64,000 nt of DNA. Source: Pegoplata infirma. Its lineage: Eukaryota; Arthropoda; Insecta; Diptera; Anthomyiidae. The translations under genes and the position numbers were made by a program. The stretch spans positions 131,152,694 to 131,216,693 of the forward strand of contig OY992537.1 of assembly GCA_963921195.1 (NCBI GenBank), in the 5' to 3' direction. The notes below the pieces were generated by a model that saw only the letters and a program-made list of their open reading frames with translations, was not told where the DNA came from and did no database searches. Positions within the stretch are counted from its first letter, which is position 1, and every line of letters begins with the position of its first letter. This document shows, piece after piece, positions 1 through 12,224 of the stretch.

Positions 1-170
1 TCAGCAAACAAAATCAGTATAAACATAGTAAAATGTCTGTTATTTTCTTAAACTAAATGACAGAGATTTAACTAAAAATATCCTTCTCAGCAGAACAATC
101 TGCTAAAAGATTGCTAATTCAAATTGAAAGTCGTTTTACAGATTTTTTGACAGAGTTTTTCTTTTGAGTG
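1..170. repeat. Right-hand part of a TA-flanked MITE
   Basis: This stretch is low-complexity, with repeated short motifs such as cagcaga and aatctgct. It ends at 161-172 with ...ttttgagtgTA, the terminus shared by many elements in this window (rc TA-CACTCAAAA). The left end lies outside the window. The next element inserts exactly at this terminal TA. No coding potential was seen. Confidence 0.5.
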
Positions 171-172
171 TA

Positions 173-1517
173 CTTAAATATGAAATTTAAAGATTTTACG
201 ATATCATTAACCCGTTCAAACTTGATACCAAAAAAATGCCATGATTTTGGGGGCATTCTCAAAACACTTTTTTCAAAATTTTAAAATTTTATTAAAATAT
301 ATACAATTTTTTCTTCATAAATTGGAGGAGAAAATTGTGAAATATGGTGGGTATCCATCCGACCACTTTTCTGAAATCGCGGGGGGAAGTTAGGGGATTT
401 CAAGGAAATGTTGGTTTTATCAATAATTTGGATTAATAAAATCTTATAAATTTAATTTTTTGGCAAATTAACGGTTTTATGGTGTCGTGGCATTTTATTA
501 GATAACTGTAAGTCTGTCATGAAAATTTAGCGATCTAGGACGTCTTTAACCCACATTGGTTGGGGATCAAAAATGACCCCCGCAGAAAATTTGAAGTTTA
601 GAGCTTTAAGTTTGTGCTATAAACAAGTATAAAATGGCTTTTGTGTTTTGTACCCCAACTATTATTTTGTATTAATATATTATCTTTAAAAAAATCGTAA
701 CCCCTTTTTGGTAGGGGGTCAAAAATTACCCATTCAGTAAAAAATATATATTTTGTTGATATCAAAAAATTCAAGCGCTATGCCTAAAAGTTTTTGTAGG
801 GGTCATTTTTGACCCCGGGTCAACGTAGGTTAAAGATATCTTAAATTGGTAAGATTTTTGGGCTGATTTAAAGTTATCTAATAGATTGCCACAAATTAGT
901 TTTCTATAAAAAAATAAAAAAAAAATTATTGGATGGGTCATTTTTGACCCCCTACCAAGAAGGGTTAACGATTTTTTTAAAGATAACATATTAATACGAA
1001 ATAATAGTTGGGCTACAAAACACAAAAGCCGTGTTATACTTGTTTACAACACAAAATTTAAGCTCTAAACTTAAAATTTTCTGCAGGGGTCATTTTTGAC
1101 CCCCAGCCAATGTGGGTTAAAGACGTCCTAGATCAGTAAGATTTCATGACAGACTTAAAGTTATTTAATAGAATGCCACGACACCAAAAAACTGATAATT
1201 TGCTCAAAAATTAAATTTATAAGATTTTATTAATCCAAATTATTGATAAAACCAACATTACTTTAAAATCCGCTAACTTCCACCCGCGATTCCCGAAAAG
1301 TGGTCCGACGGATATACCCCATATTTCGCATTTTTCTTCTCCAAGGTTTTCTTAATGAATTTAGAAAGAAAAATTTATAAATTTAAATTTTTTTTTAATA
1401 AAATTTTCAAATTTTGAAAAAATGTGTTTTCAGAACGCCCCCAAAATCATGCTATTTTTTGGTATCAAGTTTGCACGGGTAAATGATATCGTAAAATCTT
1501 TAAATTTCATATTTAAG
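173..1517. mobile_element. Foldback element, nearly full-length inverted repeat, TA target duplication
   Basis: The left arm begins CTTAAATATGAAATTTAAAG at 173. The right arm ends with its exact complement at 1517. TA flanks both ends (171-172 and 1518-1519). Complementarity continues inwards for about 560 bp per arm: the ggggtca/tgacccc blocks near 565 and 1085, and the block near 690, which pairs with 965. About 200 bp of less paired DNA sits in the middle. It is non-autonomous: the only reading frame (771-1025, minus) lies in the stem and matches no family. It belongs to the TA-inserting group, with no superfamily proven. Confidence 0.75.
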
Positions 1518-1772
1518 TATTTACGATCAAATATTATACAAAAATATTTTTTTAATTATTTTAATAAAAAAACTTAAAATATATATTTTTTTTAAGTCAT
1601 TTTTTGCAAAAACCCCAATTTTTTGGCTGAAAGTGGAGACAGAAGATAAACTCCGATCGGAGTGATATTTTGCATGTGAGTTACCCTTAGGCCCAGCCAC
1701 CCTATTTTACACATTTAATTTATATTATATTAAATTAAAAACCTAATGCCGCGTCTCAAAGACCGTATCGAC

Positions 1773-2234
1773 TAGAGATGGGCGCTGGTCACGTGATTTG
1801 CGTGATTCACGTGAATCACGTGTGAGTGATTTTCATTTCAATCACGTGATTGTGAGTGAGTGTGAGTTGAAAAAAAATCTAAGTGAGTGATTAGTGAGTG
1901 AGTCATTTATTTTTTGCGTGAGTTTGCGTGATTAGATTTTTTGATTTGCCAAATTTTTTTTAAATTTTTTGTAAAAAAATTTTTTTTTAATTTTTTTTTT
2001 CTTTTTGGTAAGAAAATTTTATTGCGTGAATAGATTTTGCGTGACTCACGCGTGAGCGTGATTGAATTTGGCGTGAGTCACGCGTGAGCGTGAGTAAGTT
2101 TTTTATTACTCACGTGAATGTGAGTGAGTGTGAGTAAAAAAAATAATTGCGTGAGTGATTAGTGAGTGATTCGATTATTTTTTGCGTGAGCGTGAGTGAG
2201 TGTGAGTCAAAATCCACTCACGCGCCCATCTCTA
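1773..2234. mobile_element. hAT-like MITE, copy 1 (GTGAGT/CACGTG-rich)
   Basis: The termini are TAGAGATGGGCGC at 1773 and its complement ending at 2234. They are flanked by a perfect 8-bp duplication GTATCGAC (1765-1772 and 2235-2242). An 8-bp duplication plus a YARNG-type end is the hAT hallmark. The 462-bp interior is a degenerate array of gtgagtga and cgtgattcacgtg palindromes with no reading frame. Related, damaged copies lie at 27805-28101 and about 56755-56918. Confidence 0.85.
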
Positions 2235-3096
2235 GTATCGACCAACGCTTTCATTTAAACTAAATTTTTCTAAAACATTCCAATGAACAACAAAACAAAA
2301 AACGGAGAGAAAAAAGAGAAATAAAAATACAAAAATTTAGCAAAAAAAATAGTTCAAAGTTTGTTTAAAATTGCTAATGCGCTTAATTATGTTTACAAGT
2401 TATTTTTGCTAACGTGCTAATTTCAGCAAAAAAAATTTGCTAAAGTTAGCTAACTAGCACTAGCAAAAACAAATTACTAAATCTACTAACGAATTTTTTT
2501 GAGTGTAATTAACAGACATGAGCTCAAATGTATTCCCTTCTTCGCTTACACCAAATCATTCGCTTCAGAGTACACTATTTTTAGAGTACAGTGTTTGCGA
2601 ATGAGAATGTTTACTATGATGCTAAACAACAAATTAAAAAATTTGCTGTGCTTGTTTAAACGAACACGAAAAATGTCGTGTTTGAACGATTAGAATGAAA
2701 CAAACGTTCGTTTTTAGAATAACAAACATAGTAGAGATTATAAAAATAACACCTTGTTATAGAATATTTTTAACATACACTGATCGCTTAGAATGTTTTT
2801 GTAAAAAAATGTTTTAAAAAAATTGTTGGAAAACTTATTATAAATATGGGGGTAGTAAAAAAAAACGTTTTGATGAAAAAGTAAATTATGCTTTGTGAAA
2901 AAATGTATTAGGATGTATGTATGTATAAGAAAAATGTGCAAAATAATGCTGTTAGTTTTTTGTTTGTCTTTTTACACTTGCTCGTACACGCACACGCACA
3001 ATCTTATTGTGTCGTTGAAACAAATCATAAACATTGCGTTTTTTTTTAACTAAAAGTATTCCCAACAACAATAAGTACCGCTTTAAAGTTTTTTAC
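2235..3096. other. Non-genic AT-rich stretch
   Basis: There is no gene here. A MITE right end lies at about 2340-2510 (gctaa-rich, ending ttttttgagtgTA). The rest is AT-rich sequence with short frames lacking any recognisable protein features. Confidence 0.4.
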
Positions 3097-3461
3097 ATTA
3101 GGGTGGAGCTAATTAGATCTATTTCGAAAACGTCGGGTCGGTAAAGTTGCCTTTTAGGGTTGACATTAACACATTAAAATATTGATCCTGTGAGACAATG
3201 GCCTTGGCTTCAAAATCGGAGAGTTCCGAACAAAGTAAAAAAATATATTTTTTTTCTTAAATTATTTAATATTCGGACATTACTTAAAAAGTGTTTTTAT
3301 GGTAATTTTTTTTTGTCTGTAAAAATTTGTTTTTGTCTGTAAATTTTTTTTCTTGTTTTGCAAAAAATTATTTTATTATTTCTTGTTTTGCAAAAAATAT
3401 TTTTAATTCGTTTTTTGCTGAAAATATAACGTTATGTTGACTCAGTTTTGAGAATATGTTT

Positions 3462-4578
3462 CAGGGATGGATTGTTGATACAAATGTACTTTTTTTGATA
3501 CTATTTAATGTTCAAAAATACGTTGATACGCCCGCGACTCATTTGATACATTTTCAAAACTGAACGAATTTTAACTAATTTTTTTATTGAAATTTTTTTC
3601 TTGCATTTATTTTTCCCCATTTTCTACTAATTGAAATTTGGTTTTTCCTGGAAAACTCTTTTAAATTTAAAAGAGTTTTATTTATATTGACGTTTGGTCT
3701 AATGCAGCGACAGGCAAACACATACTATCATATTTTGTCTTTGTGTGTGTAACATGTAGCACTCTCATACTCAATGCACTTAAAGAAACTTATAGTAAAA
3801 ATAATAATACATTTAACCCTTTTAAAAATAAAACAGATAATAAATGACATTGGTTAAAATGTCTAGCAATGTAATATTTAGTGAAAAGTGACAAACTAAG
3901 CATTCTGGTTTACCAAAAAAATGTTCCTTAAACAAGAATTTTACCTTAAAATTATTTATTGATTATTTCTCTAAGTATATTTTAAGCAAGAAGAGAGGAG
4001 AAAATTGTGTTTTTTTTTGATTTTGTTTAATGAGTGAGAGCATGTAGGTGTGAGAGTAAAAACGCCGCGTAGTGCTTTTGCCTGTCGCTGGTCTAATGAA
4101 TATCAGATGAATTTTTACGCCTCTCCGAACCAACGTTAACCTCAATTTGCGAACACTGTTAATGTCTTCTTTGATTATGAATCTGGGGTGCCCCACTACT
4201 ATATTTTGACGAAAATCAAAATCTTCGCCAAAGTCGATTTTGAAAAAATAGCGGTCAAACGCCAAAAACTTTACATTTTCAGCTTATCTCGAAAACGATG
4301 AGAGATATGAAAAAATTACTTAAGAAAAAAACTATTCCTCGGGAAAAATTTAATAAAACTGTAAATTCACATAAGGCAATTGCCATGTTTTTGTTGCCAA
4401 AAAATGCACTTTTAAATTCCGAGCTAAATACTTTGCGTTTTCTGTAAAAAAAATAACGAACTATAATTACTATTTTTTGTTGTTTGAAATAAAATTAAAA
4501 AAAGTACATTTATGGTCAAAAAAGTACAATTTAAAATCATTTTTGATACCAAAATGAAATTGCCATATTTCATCCCTG
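3462..4578. mobile_element. hAT-like element, interrupted
   Basis: The ends are CAGGGATG at 3462 and CATCCCTG at 4578. The flanking octamers are atatgttt and atatgtat (7 of 8 match). It holds a second, younger hAT-like element at 3705-4090. There is no transposase frame, so it is non-autonomous or decayed. Confidence 0.65.
3705..4090. mobile_element. hAT-like MITE nested in 3462-4578
   Basis: The termini CAGCGACAGGCAAA (3705) and its complement (ending 4090) are flanked by a perfect 8-bp duplication GTCTAATG (3697-3704 and 4091-4098). It is 386 bp with no coding capacity. The perfect duplication suggests it is younger than its host element. Confidence 0.85.
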
Positions 4579-5073
4579 ATATGTATATTTTTATTTGTCG
4601 TTTTGTTTAATTTGGCCTTTAATGCAATTTGAAATTAATTTTAAGAAAATAAGTTGTTTTTAAAGAACATTTTTTTAATTTCTTTACAGAAAAAAAAATG
4701 TTTACCATAAAAACACATTTCAGTAATGTCCGAATATAAACTAAAGGCTGGGTTAGCTACCCGTAACTGTCCCCCTACGTAGCGTAGTGACCAAAATCAA
4801 ATAGAAAATCACAGTCTGCAAAGAAGAATAATTGCACTCATTTGTTCTGAAAAAAAGCATAATTTGCTCCACCCTATTGCACACACAAAAAAACAGACAA
4901 ACTTTCGGTATTAGCAGAACAGTTGAAAATTTTGTAAAAAAAATGTATTTGGTCACACACTACATATTTCATCATTATAGGTACCTACATTTTCTGCCAT
5001 AAAGCAAAACATTTTTTTCCCACAATGAACATTATTTTTCGAAATAGAAAACGAATTTTTCAATCCACCCTAA

Positions 5074-6259
5074 TATTTATTTTTATGTATTAAAATTTTT
5101 TTTATCCACTCTTATTTATAAATTAATTTTCCCCATACTTATTTTTTATTTACCTCTTCATTTATGCTACATAACAAAATATTTATTTTAATTCGCACTT
5201 GCATACATACATATATTTTTTTTATAAAAGAATTCCCCCAAATAGCCAAACAATATTTTTTTTTTATAAAAATCATTCTATTTACACGCTTCAGAATACA
5301 GTATTTTCAAATCATTGGCTGTCTATGTACTCCCTAATTGGTTCATTCGTGTTACGAATGTCGTTACACTAGTGTGTGTAGCTTTCTCTTGCACTGTGAG
5401 CATAGAATGAAAAACTCATTCGTGTTGAACGATAAGAATAGAATATTGTTCACATTCTAAATTTTTTAGAATGTCTCTAAACGCATTCTAACACCATCCG
5501 TGCACATGTCTGGTAATTAACATTTTAATTATATAAATTAAAAATTTAATTTAAAAAAAAATTGTAACCCATTAAAATTTTAATTGTATAAATTAAAAAA
5601 AATAATTAAAAATAATACAAATTCTGTTTTAATTTTTAAATAAATAAGAATTATTTATTATTCAACCTATAAATTCTATTGAGAAAGATTACTCCAGCTC
5701 GAGGTCACGTTTCTTTAATAATTATTACCATGATATTGTCAAAGTAACACTTTTCAAGAAACTATTTATAAAATTAGTTTGCTTTAAATTGATTGGTACG
5801 ATCATACTGCAAGACTTACTCGATACGTGTTTCGGAATTTGTCAAATTCTTTTGTCAAGAGTATTTAGCAAATTTAAAATCGTTTATGGTAAAATATAAA
5901 GTCTTATATTCGTATGTAAATAGACATTTTGACAATTTACGTACTAAATACACAACATAATACAGCTATAAATTTAAAACGAATTGCCTGCCCAACAGTA
6001 CCATCTCCATTTAAAATCAAACATACCATCATATTTTTTTAAATTTAGCGCTGTATTATGTTGTGTATTTATTACATAAATTCTCCTTATGTCTGTTTAC
6101 ATACGAATATAAGACTTTATGTAAACAAATTACTTCTTACTGGGATTTGCATCAGGTTTATAAAACGAATTTTATATGAAAACCTTTTATAAAATCTTGA
6201 AATTTGAAAATGATATAAATATACAACGAGTATTTTATCAGAATTGCTTTTGAAAAAAC
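5074..6259. other. Non-genic AT-rich DNA with a hairpin at about 5895-6122
   Basis: No gene was found. At 5895-5965 and 6048-6122 two arms pair (aaagtcttatattcgtatg against its complement, plus tgtattatgttgtgtattta against its partner). This gives a stem of roughly 70 bp around an 80-bp loop, probably another MITE. Confidence 0.4.
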
Positions 6260-6653
6260 ATCCCAGCAAAAACATGGTAATGAGTTGTGAAATGTAATCA
6301 TTACCAAGTACATTATTTATAATGAGTACCCATTACCATTAACATTATTTAAAGCCCAAAAGTAACTACTTCTCAGTAATATGTTAAAACCACCTCTAAG
6401 TAATAATATCTTCTTGTACTTGCAGTTTTTAACCTTTACAATTCAATTAAATTACGCAATTTTTAAGTTTTAGTAAAAACAAGTTAAATTTTAAATGTTT
6501 TAATTAACTAATTATTTTACTTCTTATTGGTAATGGGGTTTTACTCCTTATTTGTAATCCGAGGCAGTAACTACTTTTTTATCTCCATACTCTTCACTAG
6601 TTATTTTTGTCTCACGCCCTTGTTAAAATAATTAGTGTTTCATTCAATAAGTA

Positions 6654-7803
6654 CACTCAGATAATTATGTTAGTTACTACATGTTAGTTGTTTGTATATT
6701 TTACAGCAGTTAGTTATTTTCAACTACAAAGTCAGTTGTTTTTATATGAAAAATTTCAAACAACTATTTCTGTTAGTTATTTTAAGACGTTTTTTTGAAT
6801 AACTAACAAAAAAGTACTGTGATGTAGTAACAGTTATTTAAAGTAGTTAATTTTATTTTTTTATCTCTGAAAAATTTTCAAAGTTTTTTTTTAAAAAAAA
6901 AAAAAAAATTATTGTTTTTTTTTAACAACTTTAAAAAAAAAACTTGTAAAAAATTTGATCTTCAATTTTTTTTCTGAAAAATTTTTGAAAAAAAAAAATT
7001 ATTTTTACTACATTTTAGTTGTTTTGACTACACTAAAAAAAAAAAAACTGTAAAGTTAGCAAAAAATTTAGTTAAATTTAACTAAAAAAGCACCTGATTT
7101 TGGGCCTACTAAATTTTTAGTTAATTTAACTAAAAATATTTAGCTAACTTTTCGTAGAATGAATGTAGCAAAAAAAACCGTAACTTTAACTAAAAATTTA
7201 GCTGAAATTTCGTAACGTTTTTATGTACATATATTAACAAAAAAATTATTTGAATTCAGCTAAACTTTTTGTTACTTTTCGTAAACTAAAATTTACAAAA
7301 TATTTTGTAAAAAATTGTAAGTTTATTTTTTCTGTTTTTTCATCAGCTTAAGTAGAACTTATGAGATTTGCATAGGAGGCTACATAAGAAATTTCACTTC
7401 ACAAATTTGATACGAAAAATCAGCAAATTAATTAGTAAAAATTCGTAAACTCAGTTTTGAAGTCAACAAAAAAAATTAATTCAAAATTTGTTCAAAACTA
7501 GTATTTTCGTAAATTGAACTTAACTAAAAAAAGTAGTTAAAACGCTGATTTTAACTAAAAATTTGCTAAAAGGCCAGTAAACTCGAGTTAACAAAAAAAA
7601 ATTTTTTAACTTTACAGTTTCATTTTTTTGAGTGTACAAATGTAAGTAGTTTTTACTACATAAGTTAGTTGTTTTTTGTCAGTTAAAACAACTAACATTG
7701 TTAGTTGATTTAACTGAAAAAGTAGTTGACCCCAAAACAACTTACAAAGTAGTTATTTTAACTGACATTTTCAGTTGATTTTACTAACATAATTTTTTGA
7801 GTG
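6654..7803. mobile_element. TA-flanked CACTCA element built of TTAGTTGTTT-like repeats
   Basis: The left end TA-CACTCAGATAATTATGTTAG (6652 on) is mirrored by ...ACATAATTTTTTGAGTG-TA (to 7805). The interior repeats gttagttgtttt-type units. A second copy in opposite orientation lies at about 57645-59082. It carries the further insertion 7031-7634. Confidence 0.7.
7031..7634. mobile_element. TA-flanked MITE nested in 6654-7803
   Basis: The ends are CACTAAAAAAA...CTGTAAAGTTA and its complement, TAACTTTACAG...TTGAGTG. They are flanked by TA at 7029-7030 and 7635-7636. The paralogue at 57645-59082 (opposite strand) reads straight across the same site (gacTAcaaat), confirming the empty target. Confidence 0.75.
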
Positions 7804-8479
7804 TAACTACTTATTAACATCTGTTTGGGATTACAAAACCCATTACTAGTAATGCCAATTTTTGCTGGGATTCTTATGGTCAATTATAAATTAAAACAAA
7901 ATTATTCATTAATATTGTTTTGCGATTATGTTAAAGGCGGACTGATAAGATAAATATGTAGTATAAAATATCTGTTTTTTTAGTATACACCTTTCAAATA
8001 CAGTATGTGGGTGTACTCAAAAAATATATACGCCAAAACGATGTGGTTAAAATTTTTTTAAATTATCGTGAATTCAGATCGGTCCACAAGCCGTTTAAGA
8101 ATTCCGTATTTTGTGGCTCAGACGGTTTTGGAATCCTTGGATACCCAGCAAAAAAAGAACATACTAAAATGTTAATAAAAAGTAGTTCAACTGCTGCTAA
8201 AGTAGTTCTAACTCTGCTGAAACACTAGTGAATTTAACATAGCGATGTCGCGCAAAATATGTAGTATTTTTAACATTTTTTAAGTACATATAAAGTAGTA
8301 CTCATACTGTTGTCGTAGTTTAAGATTTTGTAAGTATAGTTTCATTACATCTTTAAGATCAGTATTTAAAAGCATTTTTGCACTAATGAAAAAGTGTCTT
8401 TTTAGAACCCAATAGGAAGTAGATTTAATAAGCGATGCTAACGATGACAATGTTCTAATAACACTACTAAACATGGAAA

Positions 8480-9000
8480 ATGCGACTGGGACGCGACCTT
8501 ATAGAATTGATTACAACTGCTCTGCTGGTCAAAAATCCCGTCACCAAACTTTTCATCACATCAGGTTTTTGAAAAAATTTAGGTAAAGGTTCAACAAAAT
8601 CGCAGTTTTGGTCAACTTACAGCGGATGAATCCGATGTGCTAGCGATTTAAAAATAAGTCGACGGTAAAGCTTAAACATTACTCTATAAGATGCAGAACT
8701 CATTTGGTCAGTCTCATTAACCTTTAGGGTACCAACTGTTTTTAAATGATGTATTTTCTCCATTGAAAGACAATTGGTGCCCTAAGTGTTTAGGCGAAAA
8801 CCCAAATGAGTTCAGCATCCTTAAGAGCAATGTTTGATCTATACCCTCGACTTATTTTTAAGTCGCTATCGCATCGGGTTCATCCGATATGAGTTATCAA
8901 AAATAATCAAAAACCTGATGTGGTGGAAAAGTTTGGAGACCAGATTTGGGATCACTAGAACAATTGCAATTAACTGTGTAAGGTCGCGTCCCAGTCGCAT
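8480..9000. mobile_element. Foldback MITE with 22-bp perfect termini
   Basis: ATGCGACTGGGACGCGACCT at 8480 is matched by its exact complement ending at 9000. Pairing continues through the tcggatga/tcatccga and agtcga/tcgact blocks towards a centre near 8740. It is 521 bp and non-coding: the frame at 8834-9031 lies in the stem. No clear target duplication. Confidence 0.65.
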
Positions 9001-9539
9001 CAAGTTTTTTATTAAATGTTCAGTAGTTTAACTGTATCTATATGGTTGGGTTCTTAATTATCACAGAAAATACCAAAAACCAAATTGGAGCGAGAAAAAC
9101 TCATGTCATTAGAACGATTTAAATGAATATCGGACAACGTTTTTATCTATCCCATGGAGTGTATGATCGTTTTGAAATTTAATTATGTTATAGAAATCTA
9201 TAACATAACTCGGCGGTTAGAAAGCATGTACCTTATGCAAAAGTATGGGCATTCAAAAAATTTCGGGTAAAACACGAACTGGAAGGAAAAAAATGAGTGT
9301 CGGCCTAATTTAATAGGGATTATTATATATAAACGAAGAACAAAGTGATTGATTGTTAAAAGAAATGTTCGAAGTCCTACCAACACTTTTGGTTAGGTTT
9401 TTTTGAGTAACGAGTTTCATTGAAAATGATTTAGAAAACAAAGGAGGAACATTTTTGAAAGTTTTTCTAAGTTCCGAAATTTGTTTGAATCTATATATAT
9501 AATTTCCCTATTTGTGTGTTCCTCTTTTTTTGTCTATCC

Positions 9540-11300
9540 AGAGCTTTTTGAAGCCCACTGATGAGCTACAAAGCTGAAAATTGGCATCCATATAGTAAAA
9601 CACCTGGGGCAGATCCTAACGTAGCCGGATTTTTGATTTTTTGTCTGTGGGCGGAGAAATAAGCGGAAAAGTGGGCGTGGCAAAATTCAATTTTTTGACA
9701 TTTTTGCTTAATTTAAAGCCCCCTAATGACTTAGGAAGCTGAAAATTTCCTAGAATATAGTCTTAACGATGGCGCATATCCCCAAGTAGTCGGATTTAAA
9801 ATTTTCGCAATGTGGGCGGAGAATTGAGGGGAAAAGTGTCGTGGCAAAATTGGGATTTTTTAAACATTTTTACTTCTTTTGAAGCCCCCAAATGACTTAG
9901 GCAGCGGAAAATTGCATAGCATTTAGTTCTAACAACGAAGCATATCCTGAAGTAATCGGATTAAAATTTTTAAGACTGTGGAAGGAGAATTATGAGAAAA
10001 ATGGGGCGTGGCAAAATTGTGTTTTTTAATATTTTAACTAATTTGAAGACCCCCAATCCCATGAAGATGAAAATTGACATTTTTGCTTATTTTAAAGTCC
10101 TCTAATGACTTAGGAAGCTAAAAATATAGTCCTATCGATGGAGCATACCCTGAAGTAGTCGAATTTTAAATTTTTGAACTGTCGGCGGAGAATTAAAAGG
10201 AAAATGGGTAGTGACAAAATTGGGATTTTTAACATTTTAACTTCTTTGGAAGCCCCCAAAGGAAGCGGAAAATGCGTAGCATATAGTCCTAATGATGTAG
10301 TATATCCTAAAGTAATCGGATTTAAAGTTTCTCGACAGTTGACGGAGAATTAAAAGATAAAAGAGCGTGAAAAATTGTGTTTTTTATATATTTTAAATAA
10401 TTTAAATAGTTTCTCTTATTTTTTGTGTATCCAGCGCCTTTTGAATCTCATTGATGGACTTAAAAGCTTAAAATTGGCATGTATATAGTAAAACACCAGA
10501 CAGAGATTCTTACAAAGCCGGATTTTTTGCCTGTGGGCGGCGAATTACGGGAAAAAGGGGACTTGGTAAAATGATTTTTAATTTTAGAGTATTTTTAAGC
10601 TCTGTCCCAATGAATTAGGAAGATGAAAATCCTTAACACGTAGTCCTAAATATGAAGCATATTCTAAAGTAGTCCGATTTAACATTTTTGGAATGTAGAC
10701 GGAGAGTTGAGAGGAAAAAGGGGCAAGGCAACATTGTGTTTAATTTTTTTAATTTAACTAACTTTAAAGCCCTAATGACCTACGCCGCAAATTGGCAAGC
10801 ATATTGTCCTGACACTGGAGCATATCCTAAAGTAGTCAGACTTAACATTTTTGGACTGTGGACGGAGAATTAAGAGGCAAAAGGGGCGTGGAGTATATTA
10901 CTAACGATGGAGCTTATCCTAAAGTAGTTAGATTTAAAAATTTTGGAATATGGAAGGAGAATTAAGAGAAGAAATGGGCGTGGAAAATTTATGTTTTTAC
11001 ATCTTACCTAATTTAAAAGACACCTTATGACCTTGAACGATGAACATTTTAAAGTATAAAGTATTGACAATGGATCATATCCTTATAAAGTCAGATTTAA
11101 TATTTAAACTGTGTACCTAGAATTATAAGGTACAATTCAAGTGAAAAAATTGTGTTTTTTAACATTTTAACCATTTTTAAAACCCTTCATGACTAAGAAA
11201 GATAAACATTGCCATGTATATAGTAGTGCCCATGGGACAGATCCACACGATAAATTTATGATATCCGGTTTAAGGACGGAGAGACGAAATGGGCGTGCTA
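9540..11300. repeat. Satellite-like tandem array, unit about 165-190 bp
   Basis: About nine degenerate units repeat. Each holds a gtgggcggagaatt-like block, a gggcgtggcaaaatt block, a cccctaatgacttagg block, a gctgaaaattg block and a catatcctaaagtagtcggattta block. Units vary by small indels and one is shortened. Short frames inside (for example 10688-10873) are chance translations of the unit. 9001-9540 is AT-rich non-genic DNA. Confidence 0.75.
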
Positions 11301-11413
11301 AATTTAGTTCTAAAATGTTATCAATAAAACTTTTATCACGCACCTAGCATCTCTCATAAACATTGGCAACATTTTAACAGAAGGTACGAAAACTGTTAGA
11401 CGAGGAAAATATG

Positions 11414-12224
11414 TAGAGTATCCAAAACCGGTGGACCGGTTTTTTCATTTTCAAAAGCTCGGCCGGTTTCGGTTTTTATTCAAATTCGGTTTTTCGAAAA
11501 ACCGGTGTTTTAAGGTCGGTTGAACTGTTTTTTTTTATAAATAACCAATTACATTGGTGTCACTTTGTAATTCTGTGACAAAAAGCAAAATCTTCATAAG
11601 TGTTTTTTAATCATTTTTTTCGAGAGCACTTTTAAGATAAATATTTTAATACAAAATCACTGTTAATTGACATTTTCAATAAAAAATATGCTGTATATTA
11701 TTTCAAAAAACATGATGGGGGTTAATATGTAAGGAGTAATTAAATAAAAATAACTAAACAAGATTAACTTAACTCGCACTTCTTTCTTTTTGCCTCAGAA
11801 TTTATAGAAAAAATTGGCAGCGATTTTGGTCCAAAATTTTGAGCTATATTTTGCAAAACAAAAATCGATCGTGAATTTTCAACAAAAATAAAATTTTTTT
11901 GAAAATAAGCCAAAACTCTAACGCAACCAGAACTCGAAAATTGCTTTTTGTTTCTAAAACGTTATTTTAGAATATAAAACCAAACGTTTTTTTTTTTATA
12001 TTTTAGGTTAAGTGAAGTTAATAAAATAATTTTGTATCTTATTTTCTTCTATTTAATTAACAAATTTCGTTTTTTTAAATAAAAATCTAAAATTATCAAA
12101 AAACCGCAAAAAACCGGTTGACCGGTTTTTTACATTTAAACCGAAACCGATTTTTTTAAATTTTAGATTTTTCGAATAATCCAAAACCGGTTTTTGAAAA
12201 TCGGCGGTTTTTTTGGATACTCTA
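11414..12224. mobile_element. hAT-like element rich in AACCGGTT motifs
   Basis: The termini TAGAGTATCCAAAA (11414) and TTTTGGATACTCTA (to 12224) are flanked by AAAATATG and AAAATACG (7 of 8). Both subterminal regions contain accggttgaccggtttttt-like inverted motifs. The 811-bp element has no coding sequence. Confidence 0.75.

Larger units (their letters stand above)
3097..5073. repeat. Outer inverted repeat enclosing two hAT elements
   Basis: A left end ttagggtgga (about 3097) is matched by tccaccctaa (about 5073). Inner blocks also pair, for example the tattcggacatta block near 3270 with its complement near 4728, and the accataaaaacac blocks beside them. This looks like an old foldback. No convincing target duplication was found, so the exact ends are uncertain. 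Confidence 0.45.
6262..7869. mobile_element. CCCAGC-terminus element, copy 1 (AT/AT flanks), with two nested insertions
   Basis: The ends are CCCAGCAAAAAC at 6262 and TTTTTGCTGGG at 7869. Both are flanked by the dinucleotide AT (6260-6261, 7870-7871). Next to both ends lies a ggtaatga/cattac motif, shared with 26103-26530, so the two are one family. The interior is occupied by TA-flanked elements at 6654-7803 and 7031-7634. It has no coding sequence. Confidence 0.7.

Noticed and set aside
3097..5073. hAT assignment for the outer TTAGGGTGGA repeat
   Set aside because: The octamers on either side (ttttacat, atatttat) do not match, so only an inverted repeat is claimed.
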